Positions 1 to 8,224 of a stretch of DNA of 38,665 nt are shown one piece after another; position 1 is the stretch's first letter; each line of letters begins with the position of its first letter. A program made the translations under genes and the position numbers. The DNA is from Armatimonadota bacterium. GTDB lineage: Bacteria; Armatimonadota; Fimbriimonadia; Fimbriimonadales; Fimbriimonadaceae. The DNA is taken from the NCBI GenBank assembly GCA_027451905.1, contig DAIDHV010000001.1, forward strand, positions 1 through 38,665, given 5' to 3'. Under the pieces are notes generated by a model. That model made no database searches. It was not told the DNA's origin and saw only the letters and a list, made by a program, of their open reading frames with translations.

Positions 1-2
1 CT

Positions 3-1970
3 ACAGGAATGTCAACCGTGCATATGTACGAAGTTGCAACCGGAAAAGATACGGAAGTCATCAACGGAGACTACGCCAATGCGTCGGTGGCTTTTGACCT
101 TAATGGAAAGTATTTGTACTTGATTTCGGGTCGAAACATTCACCCAAGTCCTGGTCTTTACGGGCCAAGCCTTAAAGTCAGCCATCCCTATCTTGTTTAC
201 GCCATAACCTTGGCCCAAGATACTGCCGATCCTCTTGGCATCAAGGACAACGAAGAGAAACCCCACGACATGACTCCTCCTGCGGGAATGATGCCGCCCC
301 CCGGATTCCATCCTGGCATGCCAATGATGAGGCCCGGTGGACCTGGAATGCAAAAGCCAGGCGCAAAGCCCGGTTCTAAGCCTTCAGGACCTCCGGCTCC
401 GCCTCCAATCACAGTTGATCTTGCAGGATTTGCTAATCGGATGATTGAGTTGCCATTACCAGGCGACGATTATGTCAATCTCATCGGAGGTAACAACGGC
501 GTCTTTATCCAAGATCATATCGGCTTACTCCACTTTAGTTTTGATACCAAACATGCCACTCCCGTCATCATGGCTCCTGGTGGTAGGTTTGCCCTTAACC
601 CAGATCGCACAATGGTTGGCTACGAGGCAGGAGGCACTTTTGGTGAAATTCCTGCTTTTGGCCCGCCTGCATCCGTTGGTGAAGGAGCCATCAATACCTT
701 TGGAATTGCCTACACTATCGATCCGGTTGCCGAGTGGAAGGAAATCTATTGGGAAGCCTGGAGATTCATCAGAGACAACTATTACGACAAAAACTTTAGA
801 GGCCAGAACTGGGACGCCATTGGAGCCCACTATGCCAAGTATTTGCCAGACGTCAAAAGCCGATCTGACCTTAATGTGGTCTTGAGTTTGCTATTGAGCG
901 AGCTTGGAACAAGCCACTGTTATATTGAAGGTCCTGGCGATCTTGGACCGTCTCCAACTCCCATCCCAACCGGTTACCTAGGTGCCGACTACGATATTTC
1001 TGATGGGCATATTCAGTTCAAGAAGATCTATCCGGGTCACCCCAGCAACCCGCTCAAAGCTGGACCACTGGGTCTACCGGGCTTGAATGTGAAGGCAGGC
1101 GATTACCTGCTTGCCATCGATGGCCAGGAACTGGGAACTATGAATCCTTCCGAGGCTTTGCTTGGAAAGGCCGGTCAGCCCGTTTCCTTGCTCATCAATT
1201 CTAAGCCAACCGACGTTGGGGCAAGAACCATTATTGTCAGACCAATTGGAACCGAAAATACACTTCGCTATTTAGACTTCTTTGATCATGCGAGAGAGCT
1301 GGTGAACACGCTTTCCGACGGCAAAATCGGATACATGCACCTGAGGGATACTGAAGTTCAAGGCTCCAATGACTTTGCCCGTGCGTTTGTGCCTCAAACT
1401 GATAAAGAAGCCATGATCATAGACGAACGGTGGAATGGAGGCGGGTATCCCGATCCTAAGTTTATTGAGCAACTTAGCTTCAAGTCCTATTCCATGGGTC
1501 AATCCAGAATTGGCGGCGATAACGAGATCACTCCGAGTTTGCTTGGCCCTCAAGCCATGCTCATCAACGGCTATGCTGGCTCTGGTGGAGATCTCTTCCC
1601 ATGGACGTTCCGGCAGGCTCATTTAGGGCCGCTGATCGGGATGAGAACCTGGGGCGGCTTGGTTGGAATTGGAGCCGGTGCCGATCTTGTTGATGGAGGG
1701 TCCATTAGCACTCCCAGCTTTAGCGTATACAACCCCAAGACGATGCGCATCATTGCAGAAAACCATGGAATTGATCCCGACATCCGCGTTGATGAGCTTC
1801 CGAATTTGGTGGCAAAGGGTGAGGATCCACAACTTTTGGCCGCGATCCATTACTTGATGGACAAACTCAAGCAGCTTGGTCCTCCCTTCAAGCGAACAGA
1901 ACTGCCTCATGTGTCTCAAGAAGGTCAAAGAAGCCTTCCTAAAGGAATCTACAAGGTAGATAAAAAGTAG
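3..1970 (+). CDS. Tricorn-type protease, 3' part (propeller end, PDZ, S41 core)
   Basis: The frame is open to the left edge, so this is the C-terminal part of a longer gene; full tricorn proteins exceed 1000 residues and begin with two beta-propellers. Counting from the first ATG at 9, the order is propeller remnant, a Pro/Met/Gly-rich insert (about residues 85-135), a helical C1 region, a PDZ-like segment (about 310-400, GDYLLAIDG) and an S41 catalytic core. The expected tricorn catalytic residues are visible: Ser302-His303 in ELGTSHCY, the nucleophile Ser525 in NGYAGSGGD, and Glu584 in ENHGIDPDIRV. The family trims peptides released by the proteasome or by other proteases. The role here is inferred from the family only. 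A strong hairpin follows the stop codon. Confidence 0.9.
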   Translation, partial: TGMSTVHMYEVATGKDTEVINGDYANASVAFDLNGKYLYLISGRNIHPSPGLYGPSLKVSHPYLVYAITLAQDTADPLGIKDNEEKPHDMTPPAGMMPPPGFHPGMPMMRPGGPGMQKPGAKPGSKPSGPPAPPPITVDLAGFANRMIELPLPGDDYVNLIGGNNGVFIQDHIGLLHFSFDTKHATPVIMAPGGRFALNPDRTMVGYEAGGTFGEIPAFGPPASVGEGAINTFGIAYTIDPVAEWKEIYWEAWRFIRDNYYDKNFRGQNWDAIGAHYAKYLPDVKSRSDLNVVLSLLLSELGTSHCYIEGPGDLGPSPTPIPTGYLGADYDISDGHIQFKKIYPGHPSNPLKAGPLGLPGLNVKAGDYLLAIDGQELGTMNPSEALLGKAGQPVSLLINSKPTDVGARTIIVRPIGTENTLRYLDFFDHARELVNTLSDGKIGYMHLRDTEVQGSNDFARAFVPQTDKEAMIIDERWNGGGYPDPKFIEQLSFKSYSMGQSRIGGDNEITPSLLGPQAMLINGYAGSGGDLFPWTFRQAHLGPLIGMRTWGGLVGIGAGADLVDGGSISTPSFSVYNPKTMRIIAENHGIDPDIRVDELPNLVAKGEDPQLLAAIHYLMDKLKQLGPPFKRTELPHVSQEGQRSLPKGIYKVDKK

Positions 1971-1974
1971 TCGC

Positions 1975-2005
1975 AAGAGCTCCACTTTGATGAAGCGGAG
2001 CTCTT
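1975..2005 (+). terminator. Hairpin after the tricorn gene
   Basis: A perfect 9-bp inverted repeat (AAGAGCTCC at 1975-1983, GGAGCTCTT at 1997-2005) with a 13-nt loop starts 4 nt after the tricorn stop. There is no long T tract, so it is a terminator-like or mRNA-stabilising hairpin rather than a textbook intrinsic terminator. Confidence 0.5.
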
Positions 2006-2259
2006 CCAAATCGTTGAGCCAAGCTCGTCGGCACCAGATGTTCTCGGGCTTGGCATAAATAAAGTTTTTCAGTGAAGGCAATCGGTGATGCTCCGAGGCG
2101 CTGTTAGTCAAGGGGTGTTCGTCTGCAAAGTGCCAAAAGCGATCAACGATTGACCGAATCAACGGCTCATTCTTCGTTTTTCAAGGATTTACCCCACCTA
2201 AGTGAGGTCAATCTTGTGCAAAGGTTTTTGTAAGAAAGCCGTATTGCATTAAGAGGGTT

Positions 2260-4086
2260 ATGCATCAAAGTTATTCCAGCGATTACAAGCCTAAATCCGT
2301 CGAGAAAGCAACCCTGAAAAGGGTTATGGGAACCTTCCGACCCTATAAATCACAAGTGGTTTCAATCCTTGTGCTGGTCGTAGCTTCGGTGGTTCTTGGT
2401 ATTTTGCCTCCCTTTTTTCTCAAAGAAATCATTGATAAAGGGCTGCCCCATGCCAATCTGAACCTCATCGCCAATCTTTCGTTGATCACGATTGCGGTCA
2501 CAGTTGGTGCCAGCGTGGTGACCTATTGGTACGGCTACCTTTCCGTCTCGATCGGGCAAAAGATCATGAGAGACCTACGTCGAGACCTCTTTAGCCACCT
2601 GCAAGGGATGTCTTTAAGGTTCTTTAGCAATACAAGAACCGGAGAAATCCAGTCGAGGCTCCTTAACGATGTTGCCGGAGTTCAAACCGTGGTTTCGGAC
2701 GTGGTCGCCAACGCCATTTCTAATATCGGCATTGTTGTTGCTTCATTGGTTGCGATGTTTTGGTTAGATTGGCGTCTCACCCTGCTTAGCATTGGCATTA
2801 TTCCCTTTTTTGCAATCGTCTCGAGCTTTGTCGGCAATTACGCAAGAACAGTAAGAAGAAACGTTCAGCAGCAAGTCGCAGAGCTTAATTCGGTGATGCA
2901 AGAAACCCTCAGCGTCAGCGGAATCTTGCTTACCAAAGCGGTGGGAAGACGCAGCCTCATCCAATCCAAGTTTGGAACCGAGAATGAAAAACTCGTTGGT
3001 TGGCAAGTCAAACAACAGATGATCCAATACTTCTTTTTTGGCGTCTTTCGGATGATCTTCTCTGTTACCCCCGCCCTTGTTTATTGGTTTGCAGGGTGGA
3101 TTATCAGCAAGAATCCCTCTAGCATTACAATCGGTACCATTGTTGCCTTTACTGGCCTCCAGGCAAGGATGTTTTTCCCCCTCACCGGCATCTTAAGCAC
3201 TCAAATTGAGGTTAAAAGCGCTATGGGGCTTTTTGATCGAATCTTTGAGTACCTTGACAAACCTCAGGACATCCAAGATTCAACCGAATCAAAAGACTTG
3301 GAGCCGAGCCAAGTCCTTGGCAAAGTGGCGCTCCAAGACGTCTGCTTCTCCTACGATCCAGAGTCAGAAGAACCCACCATCAAGTCCATAAGCTTTACTG
3401 CCGAACCAGGGCAATTGGTCGCTTTAGTCGGCCCTAGCGGGGCTGGCAAAACAACGATTGCCTACCTAGTTGCTCGGCTTTATGACGCCGATTCCGGATC
3501 GGTTACAATTGACGGCCTTGACGTAAAATCCATCAAATTAGAGTCTCTAGAAAGGATTGTCGGAGCCGTAACCCAAGAAACCTATCTGGCTCATACAACG
3601 ATCAAAGAGAATCTTCGGTTTGCCAATCCCGATGCCACCGACGAGCAGATCGAAAATGCAACCAAGGCGGCCGCGATCTACGATTATATTGCCGCCCTGC
3701 CAGACGGCTTCGAAACCGTGGTCGGAGAAAGAGGCTATAAATTAAGCGGCGGCGAGAAGCAAAGGATGGCCCTAGCAAGGACGATATTGAAAAACCCTAG
3801 GATTCTCATCCTCGATGAAGCAACTTCCGCTCTAGATACCGCCAGTGAAAGAATCATTCAAGCTTCTTTGGACAAAATCATGGAAGGAAGAACAACATTT
3901 GCCATTGCCCATCGGCTTTCAACTATTCTTTCCGCTGACCAAATCCTTGTCATCGAAAATGGACGAATCGTCGAATCGGGACGTCACCGAGAGCTAATCG
4001 AAAAAAATGGCCTGTACGCCCGCTTGTATGCCGAGCAGTTTGCCAACGATCTCTCTGGCCAGCGGTTGGGGTCGACCCTTTCCTAA
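2260..4086 (+). CDS. ABC exporter half-transporter (fused TMD-NBD, MsbA/multidrug type)
   Basis: A 608-residue fused permease-ATPase that acts as a homodimer or heterodimer in the inner membrane, exporting lipids, drugs or peptides by ATP hydrolysis. Residues 1-330 hold six predicted membrane segments of the ABC type 1 exporter fold. The nucleotide-binding domain has Walker A GPSGAGKTT (from 391), signature LSGGEKQ (from 495), Walker B ILILDEATSALD (from 515, catalytic Glu520) and the H-loop His551. All key residues are intact, so it should be active. The ATG at 2260 is preceded by a purine-rich AAGAGGG. No partner ABC gene lies nearby, which favours a homodimer. The substrate cannot be read from the sequence. 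Confidence 0.93.
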   Translation: MHQSYSSDYKPKSVEKATLKRVMGTFRPYKSQVVSILVLVVASVVLGILPPFFLKEIIDKGLPHANLNLIANLSLITIAVTVGASVVTYWYGYLSVSIGQKIMRDLRRDLFSHLQGMSLRFFSNTRTGEIQSRLLNDVAGVQTVVSDVVANAISNIGIVVASLVAMFWLDWRLTLLSIGIIPFFAIVSSFVGNYARTVRRNVQQQVAELNSVMQETLSVSGILLTKAVGRRSLIQSKFGTENEKLVGWQVKQQMIQYFFFGVFRMIFSVTPALVYWFAGWIISKNPSSITIGTIVAFTGLQARMFFPLTGILSTQIEVKSAMGLFDRIFEYLDKPQDIQDSTESKDLEPSQVLGKVALQDVCFSYDPESEEPTIKSISFTAEPGQLVALVGPSGAGKTTIAYLVARLYDADSGSVTIDGLDVKSIKLESLERIVGAVTQETYLAHTTIKENLRFANPDATDEQIENATKAAAIYDYIAALPDGFETVVGERGYKLSGGEKQRMALARTILKNPRILILDEATSALDTASERIIQASLDKIMEGRTTFAIAHRLSTILSADQILVIENGRIVESGRHRELIEKNGLYARLYAEQFANDLSGQRLGSTLS

Positions 4087-4125
4087 GGTGAATGTAGTCA
4101 ACCGTTGGCTAGGTACCATTGAACT

Positions 4126-4479
4126 ATGAGCAAGTACCAAGCTTCTATCTTTCTTTATGCGGTTGCAATGATTGCCCTTGGATTTGCTGGACATTTCATG
4201 TCTCCCAATCATGAGTGGATTTCAACAATTGCGGGAGGAGCCATCGGAGTCATCGAGCTCTTTTTTGGGACTCTTACCAAAACAAATCCTCGGGTTGGTT
4301 TCATTGGCGCATCGGTTGTGGCCCTTCTTGTAGACGGGCAATTTGTGCCTGCCCTGATCCACCCGAAGCCTGGCCCCGTGTGGCACATTTGGACGATTGT
4401 TGTGCTTTCAACCCTGCTGATAATCTTTTTGCTAGGCGGTCACTTCTTCCAAAGAAGATTCGGAAAGTCCGGTTCCTGA
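4126..4479 (+). CDS. Small four-helix membrane protein, unknown function
   Basis: A 117-residue protein with about four hydrophobic segments (roughly residues 5-24, 31-50, 57-75 and 84-105) and a short basic tail. The Gly/Ala-rich helices look a little like TMEM14-type small membrane proteins, but I cannot assign it to a family. It starts 39 bp after the ABC exporter and may be co-transcribed with it. Its last 48 bp overlap the 3' end of the convergent EamA gene. Confidence 0.65.
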   Translation: MSKYQASIFLYAVAMIALGFAGHFMSPNHEWISTIAGGAIGVIELFFGTLTKTNPRVGFIGASVVALLVDGQFVPALIHPKPGPVWHIWTIVVLSTLLIIFLLGGHFFQRRFGKSGS

Positions 4480-5418
4480 TTCTAATCCTTCTTTTGCGTT
4501 GAACAGCTTGACCGGCTCGTGCTTTTCCTTGGCTATCAAGAAAAGAGCGGCACAAATCAACAAGCTTCCAAACCCCATGTTGAGGGTCAGCTTTTCATGA
4601 AGGAACAGGGCGCCAAAAACAGCGGCAACCGGGGTTTGCAATGCTAAAGTCGCAACCATCACCGAAAGGGGTACCGTTTCCACCACGATCATCCACGTGC
4701 CAAAAGTAACGATTCCTGCACAAACTGCCAGATATCCAAGGCTCATCCAACCGGAATTGAAATGATGGGGCACAGTAAATGGAAATAGGTTTGGCATCAA
4801 CAGGGTGACCAGAATTCCGATCATCGCCATTCCACTTGCTTCAAATGCCATCACAATCAACCCAGAAGAACGCCTTGCAAACATCGTTAAAAAGATTCCG
4901 CCAATCGCTTCCAACGTTGTTCCAAGCAGATAAACCCCATCCCACAATAAGTGCTGAGAACCAAACAGTGGCAAAGCAAACCCCACCGAAGCAATGTAGG
5001 CGCCGATGGCCCCTAAAAACAGACTTGTCCATCTTGCCGCGTGGATTTTCTCTCTTAAAAATAGCCCCGATAGCAAACCAACCGTAAGCGGGGCGGTGGA
5101 CCCAAGAATGGTTCCTTCGACGGTACCAACCTTGCCAAGGGAATGGTAGTACAGCAGGTGGGCCGGCCCCGAAAGGCACAACCCAATCACCATCACTGCC
5201 AACATCGTTTTATAGCCTGGCATCTTCGAGACGACTTTCTTGCGAACAGATGGTAAAAGCGCAAGCCCTCCAAGCCCAAGAGCTATAATCACCCATCGCA
5301 CCACTTCAAGGCTGGTGGGGCTGAATCCAGAATCCTTTGCCGTGACAATAAAATAGTTCACGGGGCCCCACAAAATGTTCAAACCCACCATCACCGCCAA
5401 TACTTTTGGCTTGTTCAT
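4432..5418 (-). CDS. EamA/DMT-family transporter (RhaT/YdcZ-like permease)
   Basis: A 328-residue integral membrane protein with about ten hydrophobic helices in two EamA repeats (about residues 5-140 and 155-290). The repeat-end pattern is visible in TAPLTVGLLSGLFLREKI and TPVAAVFGALFLHEKL, with the conserved acidic/basic LxEK turn. The family exports or exchanges small metabolites such as amino acids, sugars or nucleotide precursors; the substrate is unknown. Its ATG overlaps the stop codon of the upstream ygfZ-like gene by 4 bp (ATGA), which indicates translational coupling. The tail after the last helix is hydrophilic and Glu/Ser-rich, and it overlaps the convergent small membrane protein gene. 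Confidence 0.88.
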   Translation of the reverse strand: MNKPKVLAVMVGLNILWGPVNYFIVTAKDSGFSPTSLEVVRWVIIALGLGGLALLPSVRKKVVSKMPGYKTMLAVMVIGLCLSGPAHLLYYHSLGKVGTVEGTILGSTAPLTVGLLSGLFLREKIHAARWTSLFLGAIGAYIASVGFALPLFGSQHLLWDGVYLLGTTLEAIGGIFLTMFARRSSGLIVMAFEASGMAMIGILVTLLMPNLFPFTVPHHFNSGWMSLGYLAVCAGIVTFGTWMIVVETVPLSVMVATLALQTPVAAVFGALFLHEKLTLNMGFGSLLICAALFLIAKEKHEPVKLFNAKEGLESGTGLSESSLEEVTA

Positions 5419-6332
5419 GGTGTCCCGCTTAGCTGCAAGCCGGTTTCTAAAAAGCTTTGGGGTTTAAGGGAGATTTGGTGACCCTCATCAAGGCAATAAA
5501 TTTCTGAATCGCCTTCTACTGAAGTTCGGATGCGTACCCCAGCCATCGGCCCCACCGGTGAATCTGCTACCACAGACGTTACCAAACCAACTTTCTTTTC
5601 ATGGGCATACACATCAAGCCCTTCTTGAACGGGGACTGAACTTGCCATCAGCTGCCAAGTCCAATTGACATGGCCTTGGCTATAAATCCGCATGATGACT
5701 TCTTGACCCAAATAACAGCCCTTGCTATAGCTAACATGGCTTGCTTCAAAGCCCTTCCCTAGTTCAGCCGGAAACGAAGCCGCCGAGATGTCAGACCCAA
5801 ACTTTGGCCTGCCGGACAAGATTCTCATCGCTTCACATTCCTGAGCACTGCTTTCGATACCGATTGCAGACTGGAATTCCGCGATTTGGTCTGGATTTAG
5901 CAAAACGCCGAACCCGCCGCCTGGTGATTGTTGGCAAGGAAACACAAAGTGCCCCTGAGAAGCTAGATCCTTGGCAACGATTTCGAAGTGGTCCGAAGTA
6001 TCCCAACTTTGCACGGAGGCTAGGTTTAGATCAGTTTTCGAAAGGAAAACATCCTCGGTAACAACAAAGTGATCCACCCTTTGCTGAATGGCGTTGATGC
6101 ATTGATTAGGCGTGATTAAATAGACTTCGTTCTGTTCCTTTAAGATGGCAGTAGCAACCGCTTCAATCTGCCCAGTTGATCGGCAAAAACAAAATGATAG
6201 GGGATGACCGGGCCCAAGTAGCCGAACATCATTCGTAACTTGTCCCTGCAGCCAGCTTAAAGAATCATCCCCCGAAAGAACCAAAACCGATTCTTCCTGC
6301 ATCCATTTCCACGCAAACTGGTTGACTCGCAT
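5415..6332 (-). CDS. ygfZ: YgfZ/GcvT-type folate-binding Fe-S maintenance protein
   Basis: A 305-residue protein of the aminomethyltransferase (GcvT) fold. The YgfZ signature K-G-C-Y-L-G-Q-E is at residues 204-211, with the functional Cys206. The N-terminal DSLSWLQGQVTNDV is the usual start of the family. YgfZ binds tetrahydrofolate and supports repair or maturation of certain Fe-S enzymes, including the tRNA methylthiotransferase MiaB. The ATG at 6332 is supported by a strong Shine-Dalgarno AAAGGAGGTA (complement of 6341-6350). It is the first gene of a two-gene minus-strand operon with the EamA transporter; a functional link between them is not obvious. A sufSU operon occurs elsewhere in the window. 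Confidence 0.87.
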   Translation of the reverse strand: MRVNQFAWKWMQEESVLVLSGDDSLSWLQGQVTNDVRLLGPGHPLSFCFCRSTGQIEAVATAILKEQNEVYLITPNQCINAIQQRVDHFVVTEDVFLSKTDLNLASVQSWDTSDHFEIVAKDLASQGHFVFPCQQSPGGGFGVLLNPDQIAEFQSAIGIESSAQECEAMRILSGRPKFGSDISAASFPAELGKGFEASHVSYSKGCYLGQEVIMRIYSQGHVNWTWQLMASSVPVQEGLDVYAHEKKVGLVTSVVADSPVGPMAGVRIRTSVEGDSEIYCLDEGHQISLKPQSFLETGLQLSGTP

Positions 6333-6426
6333 CTTAGAATTACCTCCTTTAGTCTACGGGTTCAGCCAGTTGAACTGCTTTCTCACAGTCTAAAAGCTAG
6401 TCTAGCCGCGTAAGATCGGTATTCTT

Positions 6427-7158
6427 TTGCAAGTGATAACGGAGTCGCCTACCAACATTGAACCGGTGGCAACCGTAATTGTTCCTGTTCTCAATGAAGA
6501 ACGCACCATAACTGAGGTTGTCGAGCGCCTGCTTGCTCTTCATCTACCTCTACAAATCATTGCCGTCAATGATGGCAGCACCGATGGCACCGCGGAGATT
6601 TTAAGGCTGTTTCAAGGCAAAATTTTAGTGTTAACCAATACGAGACCAACCGGTAAGGGAAACGCAATCAGAACCGCTCTAGAAAAAGCAACTGCCCCCA
6701 TCACCGTCATTCAAGATGCTGATCTGGAATACAAACCAGAAGAACTTCCCCAGATTCTTCGTCCCATTCAAGATCAAACCGCAGATACGGTTTTAGGTTC
6801 TCGATTTAGGCTGGGAATGCCTAAAGGCATGGCTCTGCCCAACAAAATTGTCAACAAACTTCTGGCATGGTCTGTGTTCATTTTGTACAGCAAAAGAATA
6901 ACCGATGAGGCAACTTGCTACAAAGCCGTACGCACCGAGTACCTAAGGGAAATGGACCTTCAATGCCGCCGGTTTGAATTTTGCCCGGAAGTTGTTTCTA
7001 AGAGCATCCGCCTTGGATTAAGAATTAAAGAAGTGCCAATCTCCTACGAACCCCGATCTATTGAAGCTGGCAAAAAAATAAGATGGACTGATGCCCCAGA
7101 AGCTTTCTGGACCCTTCTGAAATATCGGTTTTGGAAGCGGAAGTCTCACCGCAGGTAA
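6427..7158 (+). CDS. Family 2 glycosyltransferase (dolichyl-phosphate mannosyltransferase-like)
   Basis: A 243-residue GT-A fold enzyme that transfers a sugar from a nucleotide sugar, typically to a polyprenyl phosphate or glycan acceptor. Motifs are VIVPVLNEE (18-26), AVNDGSTDGT (46-55) and the metal-binding QDADLEY around Asp97/Asp99. The C-terminal RFEFCPEVVSK and the EVPISYEPRS segment are typical of the DPM1-like subgroup. There is no C-terminal membrane segment. The start is uncertain: TTG at 6427 or GTG at 6433; neither has a Shine-Dalgarno. A -10-like TATTCT at 6420-6425 would put the transcript start almost at the GTG, so a leaderless mRNA is possible. It precedes the dGTPase gene by 16 bp and is probably co-transcribed. 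Confidence 0.88.
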   Translation: MQVITESPTNIEPVATVIVPVLNEERTITEVVERLLALHLPLQIIAVNDGSTDGTAEILRLFQGKILVLTNTRPTGKGNAIRTALEKATAPITVIQDADLEYKPEELPQILRPIQDQTADTVLGSRFRLGMPKGMALPNKIVNKLLAWSVFILYSKRITDEATCYKAVRTEYLREMDLQCRRFEFCPEVVSKSIRLGLRIKEVPISYEPRSIEAGKKIRWTDAPEAFWTLLKYRFWKRKSHRR

Positions 7159-7174
7159 TGAGCAGACCCGATAA

Positions 7175-8194
7175 ATGATGAATCCCCGCGAAAGAATCGA
7201 AAAAGAAGAAGCAGAAAGACTCTCGCAATTTGCAGCAAAGGCAACTGAGAGCCAGGGCCGAGTATCAGAAACGGCTCCTGATCCGATTCGAACCTGTTTT
7301 ATGAGGGATCGAGACCGAATCTTGCATTCCAAGTCATTCCGCAGGCTGAAACACAAGACCCAAGTCTTTATAGATCCTGCCGGAGATCATTTCCGCACCC
7401 GTTTAACCCACACCCTTGAAGTCGCCCAAATTGCAAGAACAATATCTAGAGCCCTCCGGCTGAATGAAGACCTGACCGAAGCCATAGCTTTGGGCCACGA
7501 CGTGGGCCACACTCCGTTTGGTCATGCCGGCGAATTTGCCCTTGATGAGGCAATCAAAGAACTGGCCTCACCAACCGGCCCTCAGGGTTTTAGCCATTCA
7601 GAGCAGTCTTTAAGAATTGTTGAAATTTTAGAAAATCTGAACCTAACCCATGAAGTCAGGGCTGGCATCGGAGGCCATAGCAAAGGAAGAAAAGATCTTA
7701 GCGATGTGGATGGCGAGGCGGTCTCAACTTTGGAAGCAGCCGTAGTCAGAATTTCCGATCGGATTGCTTACCTAAACCACGATTTGGACGATGCGATCAG
7801 GGCCAATATTTTATCTGATGTGCCCTTGCCCTTCCGCCATTTTGGAACGACTCACTCGGAGAGAATCGGAAATATGGTCAACAATGCGGTGGAGAACTCT
7901 ATGGATCGCCCTTCCATTTCTTTTAGCTCTCCTATGCTCAAGGATTTAAACTTGCTCAAGGAGTTTCTGTTCGAAAACGTTTACGACCGATATCCTGATA
8001 AATATCGCGACATTAGCAAGGCCCAAGGCGTGGTTAAAGAACTATTCTTCCATTACTGTCAGCCCCATCATTTGCCAGATGGTTTTGATGGAATCCAAGG
8101 AGCCGTTGATTATGTTGCGGGGATGACCGATCGGTTTGCAACATCGGAATTTGTTCGTCTGCGGGTCCCTGAAGCTTGGAATACTCCACGCTAG
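7175..8194 (+). CDS. dgt: dGTPase-like HD-domain triphosphohydrolase
   Basis: A 339-residue protein of the deoxyguanosinetriphosphate triphosphohydrolase family, which cleaves dNTPs to nucleoside and tripolyphosphate. It has the N-terminal RDRDRILHSKSFRRLKHKTQV block (about 44-64) and a full HD metal site: His79 in RLTHT, His108-Asp109 in ALGHDVGHTPFGH, and Asp195 in RISDRIAYLNHD. The size fits the short type-2 dGTPase-like group rather than the roughly 500-residue E. coli Dgt. It follows the GT2 gene closely on the same strand and ends 30 bp before the convergent serine hydrolase. Nucleotide preference cannot be read from the sequence. Confidence 0.92.
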   Translation: MMNPRERIEKEEAERLSQFAAKATESQGRVSETAPDPIRTCFMRDRDRILHSKSFRRLKHKTQVFIDPAGDHFRTRLTHTLEVAQIARTISRALRLNEDLTEAIALGHDVGHTPFGHAGEFALDEAIKELASPTGPQGFSHSEQSLRIVEILENLNLTHEVRAGIGGHSKGRKDLSDVDGEAVSTLEAAVVRISDRIAYLNHDLDDAIRANILSDVPLPFRHFGTTHSERIGNMVNNAVENSMDRPSISFSSPMLKDLNLLKEFLFENVYDRYPDKYRDISKAQGVVKELFFHYCQPHHLPDGFDGIQGAVDYVAGMTDRFATSEFVRLRVPEAWNTPR

Positions 8195-8224
8195 TTGGTC
8201 AGTTCTAGCCTCCGAAACCGCAAT

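Noticed and set aside
1623-2162. 179-codon minus-strand frame covering the tricorn 3' end and the following spacer
   Set aside because: Two thirds are antisense to the conserved tricorn catalytic core and it runs through the 1975-2005 hairpin. The first 60 residues look faintly protein-like but match no family I recognise and have no ribosome site.
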